64,000 nucleotides of DNA from Nesterenkonia sp. LB17 (lineage in GTDB: Bacteria; Actinomycetota; Actinomycetes; Actinomycetales; Micrococcaceae), in contig NZ_JAJOYX010000001.1 of NCBI RefSeq assembly GCF_022565915.1, positions 1 to 64,000 of the forward strand, in the 5' to 3' direction. A program made the translations under genes and the position numbers. Of the stretch, positions 32,451-43,336 are shown in pieces (the stretch's first letter is position 1; every line of letters starts with the position of its first letter). The notes below the pieces were generated by a model. The model worked only from the letters and a program-made list of their open reading frames with translations, was not told where the DNA came from and did no database searches.

Positions 32451-32767
32451 TGCCGCACCGAGTCGTCTTCGTCGTGATCCCGGACGATCAGGAGGAGAGA
32501 GCCATCTCGTTGGTCGAGGACGCCGGAGCCACCGGCGTGACAGCATTGTCGGCCCGAGGCGTGGGCGCTCATCCGCACAAGACGTTCTTCGGGGTCCGCT
32601 TCACGGGCGCGCAGTCGGTGCTCATGATGGTCGTGCAGGAGGAAAAGGTGCAGCCCATCACGGACTCCCTGCATCAGGTCCTCTTCAAGCGCGGGGAGTC
32701 TCACGGCATCTGCTTCTCGGTCCCGGTGGATCAGATCTCGGTGCCGGGCCTCTCACACCACGAGTGA
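32450..32767 (+). CDS. PII-like signalling protein
   Basis: 105 aa, the length of PII proteins. The order of strands and helices (VVFVVIPDDQEERAISLVED, AGATGVTALSARGVG, VLMMVVQEEKVQPITDSL) and the T-loop-position segment GVGAHPHKTFFG fit a PII/CutA-like ferredoxin fold. The canonical uridylylation Tyr and the Walker-like loop of GlnB are not evident. Translational coupling to the DUF1538 gene suggests that it gates that membrane protein in response to nucleotides or another small ligand, as GlnK does for AmtB. That role is inferred. Confidence 0.7.
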   Translation: MPHRVVFVVIPDDQEERAISLVEDAGATGVTALSARGVGAHPHKTFFGVRFTGAQSVLMMVVQEEKVQPITDSLHQVLFKRGESHGICFSVPVDQISVPGLSHHE

Positions 32768-32886
32768 ACACGAGGAGACCCGCGCGACTGAGGGAGACCC
32801 TCCTCCTCGAACCCCCAGCCCGGTAGGATCGCTCCAACGCCGCCACAATGAGGTGGCGGCGCCACGAAGTGAGGGAGACCGCAGTT

Positions 32887-35800
32887 ATGTTCTCGAAGAT
32901 CCTGGTCGCCAACCGCGGGGAGATCGCCATCCGCGCGTTCCGCGCCGGCGTCGAACTCGGCGCGCGCACCGTCGCCGTGTATCCGCATGAGGACCGCAAC
33001 TCCTTCCACCGGCAGAAGGCCGACGAGGCCTACCGGATCGGCGAAGAGGGCCACGCCGTCCGCGCCTACCTGAACATCGAAGAGATCATCCGCGTCGCCA
33101 AGGACGCCGGCGTGGATGCCATCTACCCCGGCTACGGCTTCCTCTCCGAGAACCCTGACCTGGCCCGAGCCTGTGACGAGGCGGGCATCACCTTCATCGG
33201 TCCGCCTGCCGACGTCCTGGAATCCACCGGAGACAAGGTCAAGGCCCTGCGTGCCGCGAAGAAGGCCGGAGTCCCGGTGCTGCAGAGCTCCGAGCCCTCC
33301 AAGGACACCGAAGAGCTCATCAAGGCCGCCGAGGAGATCGGCTTCCCGATCTTCGTCAAGGCCGTCGCCGGCGGCGGCGGACGCGGCATGCGCCGGGTGG
33401 ACAAGCGTGAAGACCTCGCCGAATCGCTGCGCTCGGCCATGCACGAGGCCGAGACCGCCTTCGGCAACCCCACCGTCTTCCTCGAACAGGCTGTCCTGCG
33501 TCCCCGCCACATCGAGGTCCAGATCCTGGCCGACGGCGAAGGCAACGTGGTCCACCTCTTCGAGCGCGACTGCTCGCTGCAGCGCCGCTACCAGAAGGTC
33601 GTGGAGATCGCCCCGGCCCCGCACCTGGACGAGGACATCCGCCAGGCGCTGCACCGTGACGCCGTCGCGTTCGCCAAGGCCATGAACTACCGCAACGCCG
33701 GCACGGTGGAGTTCCTCGTGGACACCGTCGGTGAGCGCGCCGGGCAGCACGTGTTCATCGAGATGAACCCGCGCATCCAGGTGGAGCACACCGTCACCGA
33801 AGAGATCACCGACATCGACCTGGTCTCCGCCCAGATGCGCATCGCTGCAGGGGAGACCCTCGAAGACCTCGACATCCGGCAGGAGGACCTGCGCGTGCGC
33901 GGCTCCGCCATGCAGTGCCGGATCACCACCGAGGACCCGGCCAACGAGTTCCGCCCGGACATCGGTACGGTCACCGTCTACCGCTCCGCCGGCGGCTCCG
34001 GCATCCGGCTCGACGGCGGCACCGTCTACGCCGGCGCCGAGATCAGCCCGCACTTCGACTCGATGCTGGTCAAGCTCACCGCCCGTGGCCGCAACCACCA
34101 GACCGCCATCGCCCGCGCCCGTCGCGCGCTCTCGGAATTCCGGATCCGCGGGGTCGCCACCAACATTCCGTTCCTGCTCAACGTGCTGGATTCGCCGGAG
34201 TTCCTCGCAGGGGACGTGGCCACCGACTTCATCGACGCCCACCCCGAGCTGGCCAAGATCAACCGCTCCCAGGACCGCGGCTCCAAGGCCCTGCAGTACC
34301 TGGCCGACGTCACCGTGAACCAGCCCTACGGCCCCCGGGTCGAAGGCATCGACCCGCGCGACAAGCTCCCGCACTTCCCCGGCGACAAGCGCGACGAGCC
34401 GGACCGCAGTCCCTTCGACGGCCCCTCGGACCACCCCAAGCCCGACGGTTGGCGCCAGGTCCTCATCAGCGAGGGCCCCGAGGGCTTCGCCCGGAAGCTC
34501 CGCGAACAGACCGCGCTGGCCGTCACCGACACCACGTTCCGTGACGCCCACCAGTCGCTGCTCGCCACCCGCGTGCGCACCCGCGACCTGCTCGCCGCCG
34601 CGCCCGCCGTCGCGCATGTGACCCCCGGTCTGCTCTCGGTCGAGGCCTGGGGCGGCGCGACCTACGACGTCGCGCTGCGCTTCCTCTCCGAGGACCCCTG
34701 GGACCGGCTGCGCCTGCTGCGCGCTGAGCTGCCGAACATCCCGATCCAGATGCTGCTGCGCGGCCGCAACACTGTGGGCTACACCCCCTACCCGCTGGAG
34801 GTCACCGACGCCTTCGTGGCCGAGGCCGCCGCCACCGGGGTCGACATCTTCCGGATCTTCGACGCGCTCAACGATGTGAACCAGATCGTCCCGGCCATCG
34901 AGGCGGTCCGCAAGACCGGTACAGCCGTTGCCGAGGCCGCCATCTGCTACACCGGCAACCTCTCCGACCCGGATGAGGACCTCTACACCCTGGACTATTA
35001 CCTCGGCCTGGCTGAGCAGATGGTCGACGCCGGCGCGCACATCCTCGCAATCAAGGACATGGCCGGGCTCCTGCGCCCTTCCGCGGCGAAGACCCTGGTC
35101 ACCGCCCTGCGGGAACGCTTCGACCTGCCCGTGCACCTGCACACCCACGACACCGCCGGCGGACAGCTGGCCACCCTGCTGGCCGCCGCCGAGGCAGGCG
35201 TCGACGCCGTCGACGTCGCGGTGGCCTCGATGGCGGCGACCACCTCGCAGCCTCCGGCCTCGGCGCTCGTGGCAGCCCTGGAGCACACCGAGCGCGACAC
35301 CGGGCTGGGCCTGGAGGCCGTGGCCTCCATGGAGCCCTACTGGGAGGCCGTGCGCTCGATCTACACGCCCTTCGAATCAGGGCTGACCAGCCCCACCGGC
35401 CGGGTCTACCGGCACGAGATCCCGGGTGGTCAGCTCTCGAACCTGCGCCAGCAGGCCATCGCGCTGGGCCTGGGGGAGCGGTTCGAGAACATCGAGGACA
35501 TGTACCACGCAGCCGACACCATGCTGGGCCGGCTGGTGAAGGTCACCCCGTCTTCGAAGGTGGTCGGGGATCTGGCGCTGCAGCTGGTCGGCATGGACGT
35601 CGACCCCAAGGAGTTCGAGGCGAACCCGCAGAGCTTCGACCTGCCCGATTCGGTGATCCAGTTCCTCGCCGGACAGCTCGGAGACCCGCCAGGCGGGTGG
35701 CCCGAGCCGTTCCGCTCAAAGGCGCTGGAGGGCCGCACGATCAAGCCGCTGGATCAGGATCTCACCGAGGAGGACTCCGCAGCGTTGCGCTCCGACGACG

Positions 35801-36333
35801 CCGCCGTCCGGCGTCGCACGCTGAACCGGCTGCTCTTCCCCGGCCCGACCAAGGACTTCGAGGCCGCCCGGGACAAGTACGGCGACGTCCAAGTCCTGCA
35901 CACCCGGGACTTCCTCTACGGAATGCGCACCGGCTACGAACACGTCATCTCGCTGGGCAGAGGTGTGCGGCTGCTGGTCACGCTGCAGACCGTCTCAGAC
36001 CCTGACCCCAAAGGTGTGCGGACCGTCATGTGCACGCTCAACGGGCAGGCCCGCCAGGTCGGCGCCCGGGATGACTCCGTGGAAGCCACCGTGGCGGTCG
36101 CCGAGAAGGCCGACGCCTCCAAGTCGGGCCATGTCGCCGCACCCTTCGCCGGAGCGGTCACGCTCACGGTCGAGGAGGGTGACACCGTGGAGGCCGGACA
36201 GAACGTGGCCACCATCGAGGCGATGAAGATGGAAGCTGGGATCACCACCCAGGTGGCGGGCACCGTGACCCGAGCGGTGATCAGCGGGGTGCAGCAGGTC
36301 GACGGCGGAGATCTGCTCGTCGTCGTCGAATAG
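32887..36333 (+). CDS. pyc: pyruvate carboxylase
   Basis: 1148 aa, the full single-chain length. It makes oxaloacetate from pyruvate, bicarbonate and ATP (anaplerosis). Biotin carboxylase about 1-450: KILVANRGEIAIRAFRA, KAVAGGGGRGMR ATP-grasp loop, EMNPRIQVEHTVTEEITDID. Carboxyltransferase about 530-810: TDTTFRDAHQSLLATRVRT, NTVGYTPYP, AIKDMAGLLRP with the carbamylated-Lys region, HLHTHDTAG. Biotin carrier at the C-terminus with IEAMKMEAGI (biotinyl Lys). The ATG at 32887 is preceded by GAGGGAG about 10 nt upstream. It is monocistronic, with a strong hairpin after it. Confidence 0.96.
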   Translation: MFSKILVANRGEIAIRAFRAGVELGARTVAVYPHEDRNSFHRQKADEAYRIGEEGHAVRAYLNIEEIIRVAKDAGVDAIYPGYGFLSENPDLARACDEAGITFIGPPADVLESTGDKVKALRAAKKAGVPVLQSSEPSKDTEELIKAAEEIGFPIFVKAVAGGGGRGMRRVDKREDLAESLRSAMHEAETAFGNPTVFLEQAVLRPRHIEVQILADGEGNVVHLFERDCSLQRRYQKVVEIAPAPHLDEDIRQALHRDAVAFAKAMNYRNAGTVEFLVDTVGERAGQHVFIEMNPRIQVEHTVTEEITDIDLVSAQMRIAAGETLEDLDIRQEDLRVRGSAMQCRITTEDPANEFRPDIGTVTVYRSAGGSGIRLDGGTVYAGAEISPHFDSMLVKLTARGRNHQTAIARARRALSEFRIRGVATNIPFLLNVLDSPEFLAGDVATDFIDAHPELAKINRSQDRGSKALQYLADVTVNQPYGPRVEGIDPRDKLPHFPGDKRDEPDRSPFDGPSDHPKPDGWRQVLISEGPEGFARKLREQTALAVTDTTFRDAHQSLLATRVRTRDLLAAAPAVAHVTPGLLSVEAWGGATYDVALRFLSEDPWDRLRLLRAELPNIPIQMLLRGRNTVGYTPYPLEVTDAFVAEAAATGVDIFRIFDALNDVNQIVPAIEAVRKTGTAVAEAAICYTGNLSDPDEDLYTLDYYLGLAEQMVDAGAHILAIKDMAGLLRPSAAKTLVTALRERFDLPVHLHTHDTAGGQLATLLAAAEAGVDAVDVAVASMAATTSQPPASALVAALEHTERDTGLGLEAVASMEPYWEAVRSIYTPFESGLTSPTGRVYRHEIPGGQLSNLRQQAIALGLGERFENIEDMYHAADTMLGRLVKVTPSSKVVGDLALQLVGMDVDPKEFEANPQSFDLPDSVIQFLAGQLGDPPGGWPEPFRSKALEGRTIKPLDQDLTEEDSAALRSDDAAVRRRTLNRLLFPGPTKDFEAARDKYGDVQVLHTRDFLYGMRTGYEHVISLGRGVRLLVTLQTVSDPDPKGVRTVMCTLNGQARQVGARDDSVEATVAVAEKADASKSGHVAAPFAGAVTLTVEEGDTVEAGQNVATIEAMKMEAGITTQVAGTVTRAVISGVQQVDGGDLLVVVE

Positions 36334-36681
36334 TCAGCACGCGAGCACCTCACCCTCTGTTCGACGCCGCCGACCGCGCAGCGTCACCTGAGCCACCTCC
36401 GGGCCTACAGGTGACGCTGCGCGTGCCGCGTCTCCGCGTCCCGCGCGAAGCGAGCCGAGATGTGGGGGAGTCGACAGTCGCATCTCGCACGTCCACCCAA
36501 GCCTGGGAATCTGCTACAAATTAGAAATACTCGAGCGCAGTACAGTGTCTTCGTCAGATGTCTTCGACGCAGGAATGAACACCTGCCGGTGAAGGCCGAG
36601 GTTATGCCCGAACGGTGCAGCGTTTCGTGCCATGTGGCGCGGCGCAGCGTCTAGGTACGGCGGGAACGATAGCGAGAAGAC
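36334..36681. other. intergenic region between pyc and the MMPL gene
   Basis: About 350 bp. The first part carries the hairpin at 36375-36423. The remainder, notably 36510-36560 with an A+T-rich patch, should hold the MMPL promoter. No supported gene lies here. Confidence 0.5.
36375..36423 (+). terminator. 16-bp perfect hairpin after pyc
   Basis: The arm 36375-36390 (CGCGCAGCGTCACCTG) is exactly complementary to 36408-36423 with a 17-nt loop. It starts 42 bp after the pyc stop. No T-run follows. Confidence 0.7.
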
Positions 36682-38937
36682 GTGAAGAACAAGACTCAGC
36701 AGGGGCGCAGCCGCACCCAGCCCGGCTGGATCCGGATCCTGATCCCCGCGATTCTGGTGCTGGTCTGGCTCGGGGTGACCGCCGTGGGCGGTCAGACCTT
36801 CGGGAAGGTCAGCGAGGTCACCACCAATGATCAGACCACCTTCCTTCCCGCCGACGCGGAGTCCACCCAGGCGCTCGAACTCAGCCAGGGCTTCTCCGAC
36901 GATGACTCCGTCCCGGCGACCCTCATCGGTGAACCCGCCGGCGGTGAGGTTGATGAGCAGGCGCTCGTCTCCCTGGAGGCTCTGGTGGGCGAGATCAACG
37001 AGCTCGGCGGCGTCGACCGCTCCCTGCCCCCGCAGGTCTCCCAAGATGGGGAGGCCTTCCAGGTGCTGGTGCTCATGGAAGAGGCCGCGGTCGAGGACGG
37101 TGCTGTCGAAGAGCTGCGCAACCTCGTCGATTCCGAGCTCACGGAAGATGAGTGGACCACCCACGTCACCGGACCGGCGGCGCTCTCCGATGACTTCGCC
37201 AACGCCTTCGCCGGGATCGACGGGCTGCTCCTGCTGGTCGCCGTGATCACGGTCTTCGTCATCCTGGTGGTGGTCTACCGCTCGGTGCTGCTGCCCTTCC
37301 TGGTGCTGCTCTCCTCCATCGCCGCGCTCTCCAGCGCCATCACCGTGATCTTCCAGATGGCCAAGTGGGAGTGGATCACGCTCAACGGCCAGGCCCAGGG
37401 CATCCTCTCGATCCTGGTCATCGGCGCCGCCACCGACTACTCGCTGCTGCTGGTCGCCCGCTACCGCGAAGAGCTGCTCGCCCGAGAGAACCGCTTCGAT
37501 GCGCTCTGGGAAGCCTGGCGCCGCTCCACCCCTGCGATCCTCGCCTCCGGCGGCACCGTGGCCGCCGCGCTGCTCTGCCTGCTCTTCTCCGATCTGAACT
37601 CCAACCGGGCACTGGGCCCCGTGGCCAGCACCGGCATCGTCTTCGCGATGCTCGCCACGCTGACCTTCCTGCCCGCGATGCTCGCGCTCTTCGGCCGCCC
37701 GGTCTTCTGGCCCAAGGTCCCGCATGCGCCCAAGCCCGCCGTGGAGGAGGCCCTGGCCGCGAACCCAGACCTGGAGACGCGCCGCACGAAGCACACCTCG
37801 CGGCGTCGGACCCTCTGGGCCGTGGTCGCGGAGAAGGTCCGCGCCCGTCCCCGGTTCATCTGGCTCGTGGTCACCGGCCTGCTGCTCATCGCCTCGGTGG
37901 GCGTGCTGGATCTGCGCGCCGAGGGCGTCCCGCAGTCGGAACAGGTGCTGGGCCAGACCGACGCCAAAGATGGCCAGGCGATGCTCGAGGAGCATTTCGA
38001 TGCCGGCACCGGTGCCCCCGCGAACGTCTTCGTGCCTGCGGATGAGCTTGCCGCGGCACTCGAGATCGTCGATGCCCGCGACGGCGTAGGCGAGGTCTAC
38101 GCGGTGGCCGAGAACGGCGCACCGGCCCAGGGTCCTGAGGATGCCAATGAGGTCGACGGCTACAACCAGCTCTCGGTCACGCTGACCGACTCCGGGGACT
38201 CCCTGGAGGCTGAGCGCACCATCGGGGAGCTCCGCGAGGAGCTCAACGCGCTCGACGGCGAAGCGCTGGTCGGCGGCACCACCGCCACCCAGCTGGACAC
38301 CAACGAGACCGCCCAGCGTGACCTGATCACGATCATCCCGATCGTGCTGCTGGTCATCCTGGCCTTCCTGATCGTGCTGCTGCGCTCGGTGACTGCCCCG
38401 CTGATCCTGCTGGTCACCACGGTGCTCTCCTACACCGCAGCACTGGGCATCTCCGCGCTGGTGTTCAACTACATCTTCGGATTCCCAGGAGCCGACCCGA
38501 CGGTGCCGCTGTTCGGCTTCGTCTTCCTCACCGCCCTGGGGGTGGACTACAACATCTTCCTGGCCACCCGAGCCCGGGAGGAGACCATCCGCCGCGGGCC
38601 GAAGGAGGGGCTGCTCTACTCACTGGTCATCACCGGCGGAGTCATCACCAGCGCCGGCATCGTGCTGGCCGCGACCTTCGCTGCCCTGGGCGTGCTGCCG
38701 CTGATGTTCATGGTGCAGCTGGCCTTCCTGGTCGCACTGGGCGTGCTGATCGACACCTTCATCGTGCGTACCCTGCAGGTCCCGGCGATCGGCGTGGACC
38801 TCGGTCATCGGTTCTGGTGGCCCTCGAAGATCGGCAGAGGCGACCGCTGGAGCAACGACCCTGTGACCACGTCGGGACCTGAAGATTCTGCAGATCGAGC
38901 GAAAGATTCCTCGGCTCTGGCGGCTCAACCCCGATAG
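36682..38937 (+). CDS. MMPL family (RND-type) transporter
   Basis: 751 aa with a GTG start. It has the MmpL plan: one helix, an extracytoplasmic domain (about 40-175), five helices, a cytoplasmic loop, one helix (about 395-415), a second outer domain and five helices. Proton-relay type Asp-Tyr pairs are present in the two halves: IGAATDYSLLLVARYREEL and TALGVDYNIFLATRAREET, both typical of MMPL. Such pumps export lipids or drugs. The C-terminus is a short polar tail. No regulator or lipid synthase is adjacent, so the substrate is open. Confidence 0.88.
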   Translation: MKNKTQQGRSRTQPGWIRILIPAILVLVWLGVTAVGGQTFGKVSEVTTNDQTTFLPADAESTQALELSQGFSDDDSVPATLIGEPAGGEVDEQALVSLEALVGEINELGGVDRSLPPQVSQDGEAFQVLVLMEEAAVEDGAVEELRNLVDSELTEDEWTTHVTGPAALSDDFANAFAGIDGLLLLVAVITVFVILVVVYRSVLLPFLVLLSSIAALSSAITVIFQMAKWEWITLNGQAQGILSILVIGAATDYSLLLVARYREELLARENRFDALWEAWRRSTPAILASGGTVAAALLCLLFSDLNSNRALGPVASTGIVFAMLATLTFLPAMLALFGRPVFWPKVPHAPKPAVEEALAANPDLETRRTKHTSRRRTLWAVVAEKVRARPRFIWLVVTGLLLIASVGVLDLRAEGVPQSEQVLGQTDAKDGQAMLEEHFDAGTGAPANVFVPADELAAALEIVDARDGVGEVYAVAENGAPAQGPEDANEVDGYNQLSVTLTDSGDSLEAERTIGELREELNALDGEALVGGTTATQLDTNETAQRDLITIIPIVLLVILAFLIVLLRSVTAPLILLVTTVLSYTAALGISALVFNYIFGFPGADPTVPLFGFVFLTALGVDYNIFLATRAREETIRRGPKEGLLYSLVITGGVITSAGIVLAATFAALGVLPLMFMVQLAFLVALGVLIDTFIVRTLQVPAIGVDLGHRFWWPSKIGRGDRWSNDPVTTSGPEDSADRAKDSSALAAQPR

Positions 38938-38997
38938 GATGACGGCAGCGCACCAATGACGTTGCCGTCTCTGACTTATGCAATAAGGAGCTCACAC

Positions 38998-40020
<1,023 letters not shown>

Positions 40021-40053
40021 TACTTCTCGCTCAGCGTCCCGCGCCGAGCAACG

Positions 40054-40104
40054 ACGACGACGGTGGCCGTCCCTTCTCCGTGAAGCGGCGGCCGCCGTCG
40101 TCGT
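40054..40104 (+). terminator. 16-bp hairpin after fba
   Basis: Arms 40054-40069 and 40089-40104 are complementary except for one G-T pair and enclose a 19-nt loop. It starts 33 bp after the fba stop. Confidence 0.7.
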
Positions 40105-40239
40105 TCCCAGCCGACCGGGCCGCTGACTGGTCCCGAGCGTGGGAATGGCCGCGCCCTCGGTAGGGTTGAGCCTTGGGAAATCGTCTTCAACGGCCGCCGT
40201 CTCAGGCGGCCGGACGTCCCCAACAGGTCGGAGAACCTC

Positions 40240-40659
40240 ATGAACATGTCCACGATCGCGCTGCGCACCGTCCCCGGTGCCTTCATCCTCAACGCCGGGA
40301 TCGGCAAGCTCGGCCTTGATGCCGATTCCGCCGCCGGCATGCAGGGCATGGCCGCCACCGGCGTGCCCGCAGTCAAGCAGCTCTCGCCGGAGCAGTTCGG
40401 CAAGGCTCTGGCATGGGGAGAGATCGCCCTCGGTGGCGCGCTGCTGGCACCCTTCGTGAGCAACCGGGTCGCAGGTCTCGCACTCGGCACCTTCACCGCA
40501 GGCATGCTCAGCATGTATTTCCGCAATGACGGCATGACCCAGTCCGACGGCGTCCGCCCGACCCAGGACGGCACTCCGCTGGCAAAGGACGCCTGGCTCG
40601 CTGCGATCGCCATCGCCCTCGTCGACTCCGGCAAGAGGTCCAGCCGCAAGAAGAAGTGA
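40240..40659 (+). CDS. small DoxX-like membrane protein
   Basis: 139 aa. Hydrophobic segments lie at about 5-22 (ALRTVPGAFILNAGIGKLGL), 57-75 (ALAWGEIALGGALLAPFV), 80-98 and 116-130, with a Lys/Arg-rich tail. The first helix with a Gly-Ile-Gly-Lys turn and the 'GExALGxAL' segment resemble DoxX-type membrane proteins. There is no catalytic motif. It lies between fba and a DUF3151 gene, and its function is unknown. Confidence 0.65.
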   Translation: MNMSTIALRTVPGAFILNAGIGKLGLDADSAAGMQGMAATGVPAVKQLSPEQFGKALAWGEIALGGALLAPFVSNRVAGLALGTFTAGMLSMYFRNDGMTQSDGVRPTQDGTPLAKDAWLAAIAIALVDSGKRSSRKKK

Positions 40660-40802
40660 TTCGCGCAGCCACATCAGGCGGCGGCCCGCTGGAGTCCACG
40701 CGGGCCGTCGCCGGGCGCCGGCCGAGATCTTCACGTCGAGAGGGCCGCACAGCCCGTGCGGGAGCGGCTTTGGATGCGAATCCCGGTGAGGAATCTTGGC
40801 AG

Positions 40803-40808
40803 TAGGAT
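40803..40808 (+). promoter_or_regulatory. -10-like hexamer 6 nt before the DUF3151 gene
   Basis: TAGGAT, then GTGGCC, then the ATG at 40815. Same leaderless-type geometry as at pyrE. Confidence 0.45.
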
Positions 40809-40814
40809 GTGGCC

Positions 40815-41237
40815 ATGAGCATCGTTGGTCAAAATTTGATGGAGCCGGAGCCCACGCTGCTTCCGGCTGAACCCGAAGTCTCCGAATCGCTGGCCACCGG
40901 CGAGGAGCCCGTGGATCTCGCGGCGAAACACCCGGAGTCCTCCCTGGTCTGGGCGCTGCTCGCAGAGGACGCGCTGGACCAGGGATACACCGTGGAGGGC
41001 TACGCGTACGCCCGGGTCGGCTACCACCGCGGCCTCGACGTGCTGCGCCGCTCCGGCTGGCGCGGTGCCGGCCCTGTGCCGTGGAGCCACGAGCCCAACC
41101 GCGGCTTCCTGCGTTCCCTGGGCGCGCTGGGCCAGGCTGCGGCCGCCATCGGCGAGACCGCCGAGGTTGAACGCATCACCAAGCTGCTGCGCGACTGCGA
41201 CGCTTCCGCACCCGAGGCGATCAGCCGCCTGCGCTGA
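40815..41237 (+). CDS. DUF3151 family protein
   Basis: 140 aa, a conserved actinobacterial protein of unknown function that is commonly near fba and purA. Typical segments are NLMEPEPTLLP, HPESSLVWALLAEDAL, AYAYARVGYHRGLDVLRRSGW-type text (GYAYARVGYHRGLDVLRRSG), GAGPVPWSHEPNRGFLRSLG and the helical C-terminus ITKLLRDCD. It looks like a TPR-like helical protein. No enzymatic motif is seen. A second ATG six bases upstream is less consistent with the promoter spacing. Confidence 0.85.
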   Translation: MSIVGQNLMEPEPTLLPAEPEVSESLATGEEPVDLAAKHPESSLVWALLAEDALDQGYTVEGYAYARVGYHRGLDVLRRSGWRGAGPVPWSHEPNRGFLRSLGALGQAAAAIGETAEVERITKLLRDCDASAPEAISRLR

Positions 41238-41273
41238 GCCCTGCGCTGTCCAAGCCGAAGGGTTCTTCTGAGA

Positions 41274-41924
41274 ATGGCTAAGCTCTACTTCCGCTATGGC
41301 GCGATGAACTCGGGCAAGTCGACCGGGCTGCTGCAGGCCGCGTTCAACTATGAGGAGCGCGGTCAGCGGGTTCTGCTGGCGAAGCCCCAGGTAGACACCA
41401 AGGGCGAGGACGAGATCGTCTCCCGTCTCGGCGTGACCCGCAACGTGGACTTCCTGATCCCGCCGCAGGCTCCGCTGCGCGAACTGGTGGCACAGCATGC
41501 GGCGGGGACCACGCCGGGAACGTTGCTCGATGACATGGAAGCGGAGTCAGGGGCGCTGAACCGGCAGATCAAACCCGTGGCCTGTCTGCTCGTGGATGAG
41601 GCCCAGTTCCTCACCCCGGCGCAGGTGGAGGACCTGCTGCGCATCGCCGTGCTCGATGACGTTCCGGTGCTCGCCTACGGCATCCGCACGGATTTCCGGA
41701 CGATGGCGTTCCCCGGGTCGGCGCGGCTGATGGACCTCGCCCATGCACTCGAGGAGCTCAAGACCATCTGCCGCTGCGGGCGCAAGGCGGTGTTCAACAC
41801 CCGACGCGCCGGTGACGCGATCATCTTCGACGGTGATCAGGTCGCGATCGACGGCACCGACATCTGGTACGAATCCCTCTGCGCCGCCTGCTATCTCGAG
41901 GCTTCGGGCGGTCGACTGGGCTGA
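41274..41924 (+). CDS. tdk: thymidine kinase
   Basis: 216 aa, type II (TK1-like). It phosphorylates thymidine to dTMP in salvage. The P-loop is YGAMNSGKSTGLLQ near residue 9. LLVDEAQFLTPAQV is the Walker B/catalytic Glu segment, and YGIRTDFRTMAFPGSARLM is the conserved core. The zinc finger keeps CRCGRKAVFNTR and a later C-AAC pair (SLCAACYLE). The lasso-type segment ends near GDQVAIDG. Preceded by AAGGG. It lies 36 bp after the DUF3151 gene and upstream of purA. Confidence 0.93.
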   Translation: MAKLYFRYGAMNSGKSTGLLQAAFNYEERGQRVLLAKPQVDTKGEDEIVSRLGVTRNVDFLIPPQAPLRELVAQHAAGTTPGTLLDDMEAESGALNRQIKPVACLLVDEAQFLTPAQVEDLLRIAVLDDVPVLAYGIRTDFRTMAFPGSARLMDLAHALEELKTICRCGRKAVFNTRRAGDAIIFDGDQVAIDGTDIWYESLCAACYLEASGGRLG

Positions 41925-42030
41925 CCGTGTCAGGACCAATCCTGGTTTCGGTCGACGTTGGTAGGATCTACAAGGACGCCTTTGCGGTTGCGGGTGCTCC
42001 CAGACCAGCTCAGCTCGGGAAAGGACTGCC

Positions 42031-43320
42031 ATGCCAGCCATTGTGATCGTCGGAGCCCAGTGGGGCGACGAAGGTAAGGGCAAAGCCACGGACCTGCTCG
42101 GTTCCCGGGTCGACTACGTGGTGAAGCCCAATGGCGGCAACAACGCAGGTCACACCGTCGTCGTCGGCGGCGAGAAGTTCGAGCTCAAGCTCCTTCCGGC
42201 CGGGATACTGTCCCCGAACGCCGTGCCGGTGATCGGAAACGGCGTCGTCGTGAACCTGGAGGCGCTCTTCCACGAGATCGATGGCCTCGAGGCGCGCGGC
42301 GCCGACACCTCGAAGCTGAAGATCTCGGCCAATGCGCACCTCGTCGCGCCCTATCACCAGACCATGGACAAGGTCACCGAGCGGTTCCTCGGAAAGCGCG
42401 CCATCGGCACCACCGGTCGCGGCATCGGTCCCACGTACATGGACAAGGTCGCCCGCCTCGGCATTCGGGTCCAGGACATCTTTGACGAGTCGATCCTGCG
42501 GCAGAAGATCGAAGGGGCGCTGCGGCAGAAGAACGAGCTCCTGGTCAAGCTCTACAACCGCCGAGCCATCGCGGTCGATGAGATCGCCGAGTACTTCCTG
42601 GACTTCGCCGAGCGACTGCGGCCCATGGTCGTGGACACCACCATCCTGCTCAACGACGCGCTGGACCGCGGCGAAGTGGTGCTGATGGAGGGTGGTCAGG
42701 CGACCTACCTAGACGTCGACCACGGCACCTACCCGTTCGTGACCTCCTCCAACCCGACGGCGGGCGGCGCGTCCGTCGGGTCCGGCATCGGGCCGACCCG
42801 GATCACGCGCTCCATCGGCATCGTCAAGGCTTACACCACACGCGTCGGTGCCGGCCCGTTCCCGACCGAGCTCTTCGACGAGTGGGGCGAGTACCTGCAG
42901 AAGACCGGCGGCGAGTTCGGCGTCAACACCGGACGCCCGCGGCGCTGCGGCTGGTACGACGCGGTGATGGCGCGCTACGCCTCCCGCATCAACGGCTTCA
43001 CCGACTTCTTCCTGACCAAGCTCGACGTGCTCACCGGCATCGAAGAGATCCCGGTCTGCGTGGCCTACGAGGTCGACGGCGTCCGTCAGGACGAGATGCC
43101 GATGACCCAGACCGAGTTCCACCACGCGAAGCCGGTCTTCGAGAACTACCCCGGCTGGACCGAGGACATCTCCGGCGCCCGCACACTGGAGGACCTCCCG
43201 GAGAACGCGCGGAACTACGTGCTTGCGCTGGAGAAGCTCAGCGGCTGCCGGATCTCGGGCGTGGGCGTGGGGCCTGGCCGCGACCAGGTGATCGCGATCC
43301 ACGACTTGATCGAGGACTGA
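42031..43320 (+). CDS. purA: adenylosuccinate synthetase
   Basis: 429 aa, full length. It joins IMP and aspartate using GTP, the first committed step to AMP. N-terminal GTP/IMP site [18 protein letters not shown] (catalytic Asp), [13 protein letters not shown] (catalytic His), [45 protein letters not shown] and the C-terminal [19 protein letters not shown] precedes the ATG. It is convergent with the signal peptidase gene (16-bp gap). Confidence 0.96.
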   Translation: MPAIVIVGAQWGDEGKGKATDLLGSRVDYVVKPNGGNNAGHTVVVGGEKFELKLLPAGILSPNAVPVIGNGVVVNLEALFHEIDGLEARGADTSKLKISANAHLVAPYHQTMDKVTERFLGKRAIGTTGRGIGPTYMDKVARLGIRVQDIFDESILRQKIEGALRQKNELLVKLYNRRAIAVDEIAEYFLDFAERLRPMVVDTTILLNDALDRGEVVLMEGGQATYLDVDHGTYPFVTSSNPTAGGASVGSGIGPTRITRSIGIVKAYTTRVGAGPFPTELFDEWGEYLQKTGGEFGVNTGRPRRCGWYDAVMARYASRINGFTDFFLTKLDVLTGIEEIPVCVAYEVDGVRQDEMPMTQTEFHHAKPVFENYPGWTEDISGARTLEDLPENARNYVLALEKLSGCRISGVGVGPGRDQVIAIHDLIED

Positions 43321-43336
43321 GCCAGACCGGTCAGCG

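Noticed and set aside
32731-35286. 851-codon open frame on the minus strand
   Set aside because: It is antisense to pyc and reflects the codon bias of a high-GC gene; the product is a low-complexity Gly/Val/Asp/Arg string without domains.
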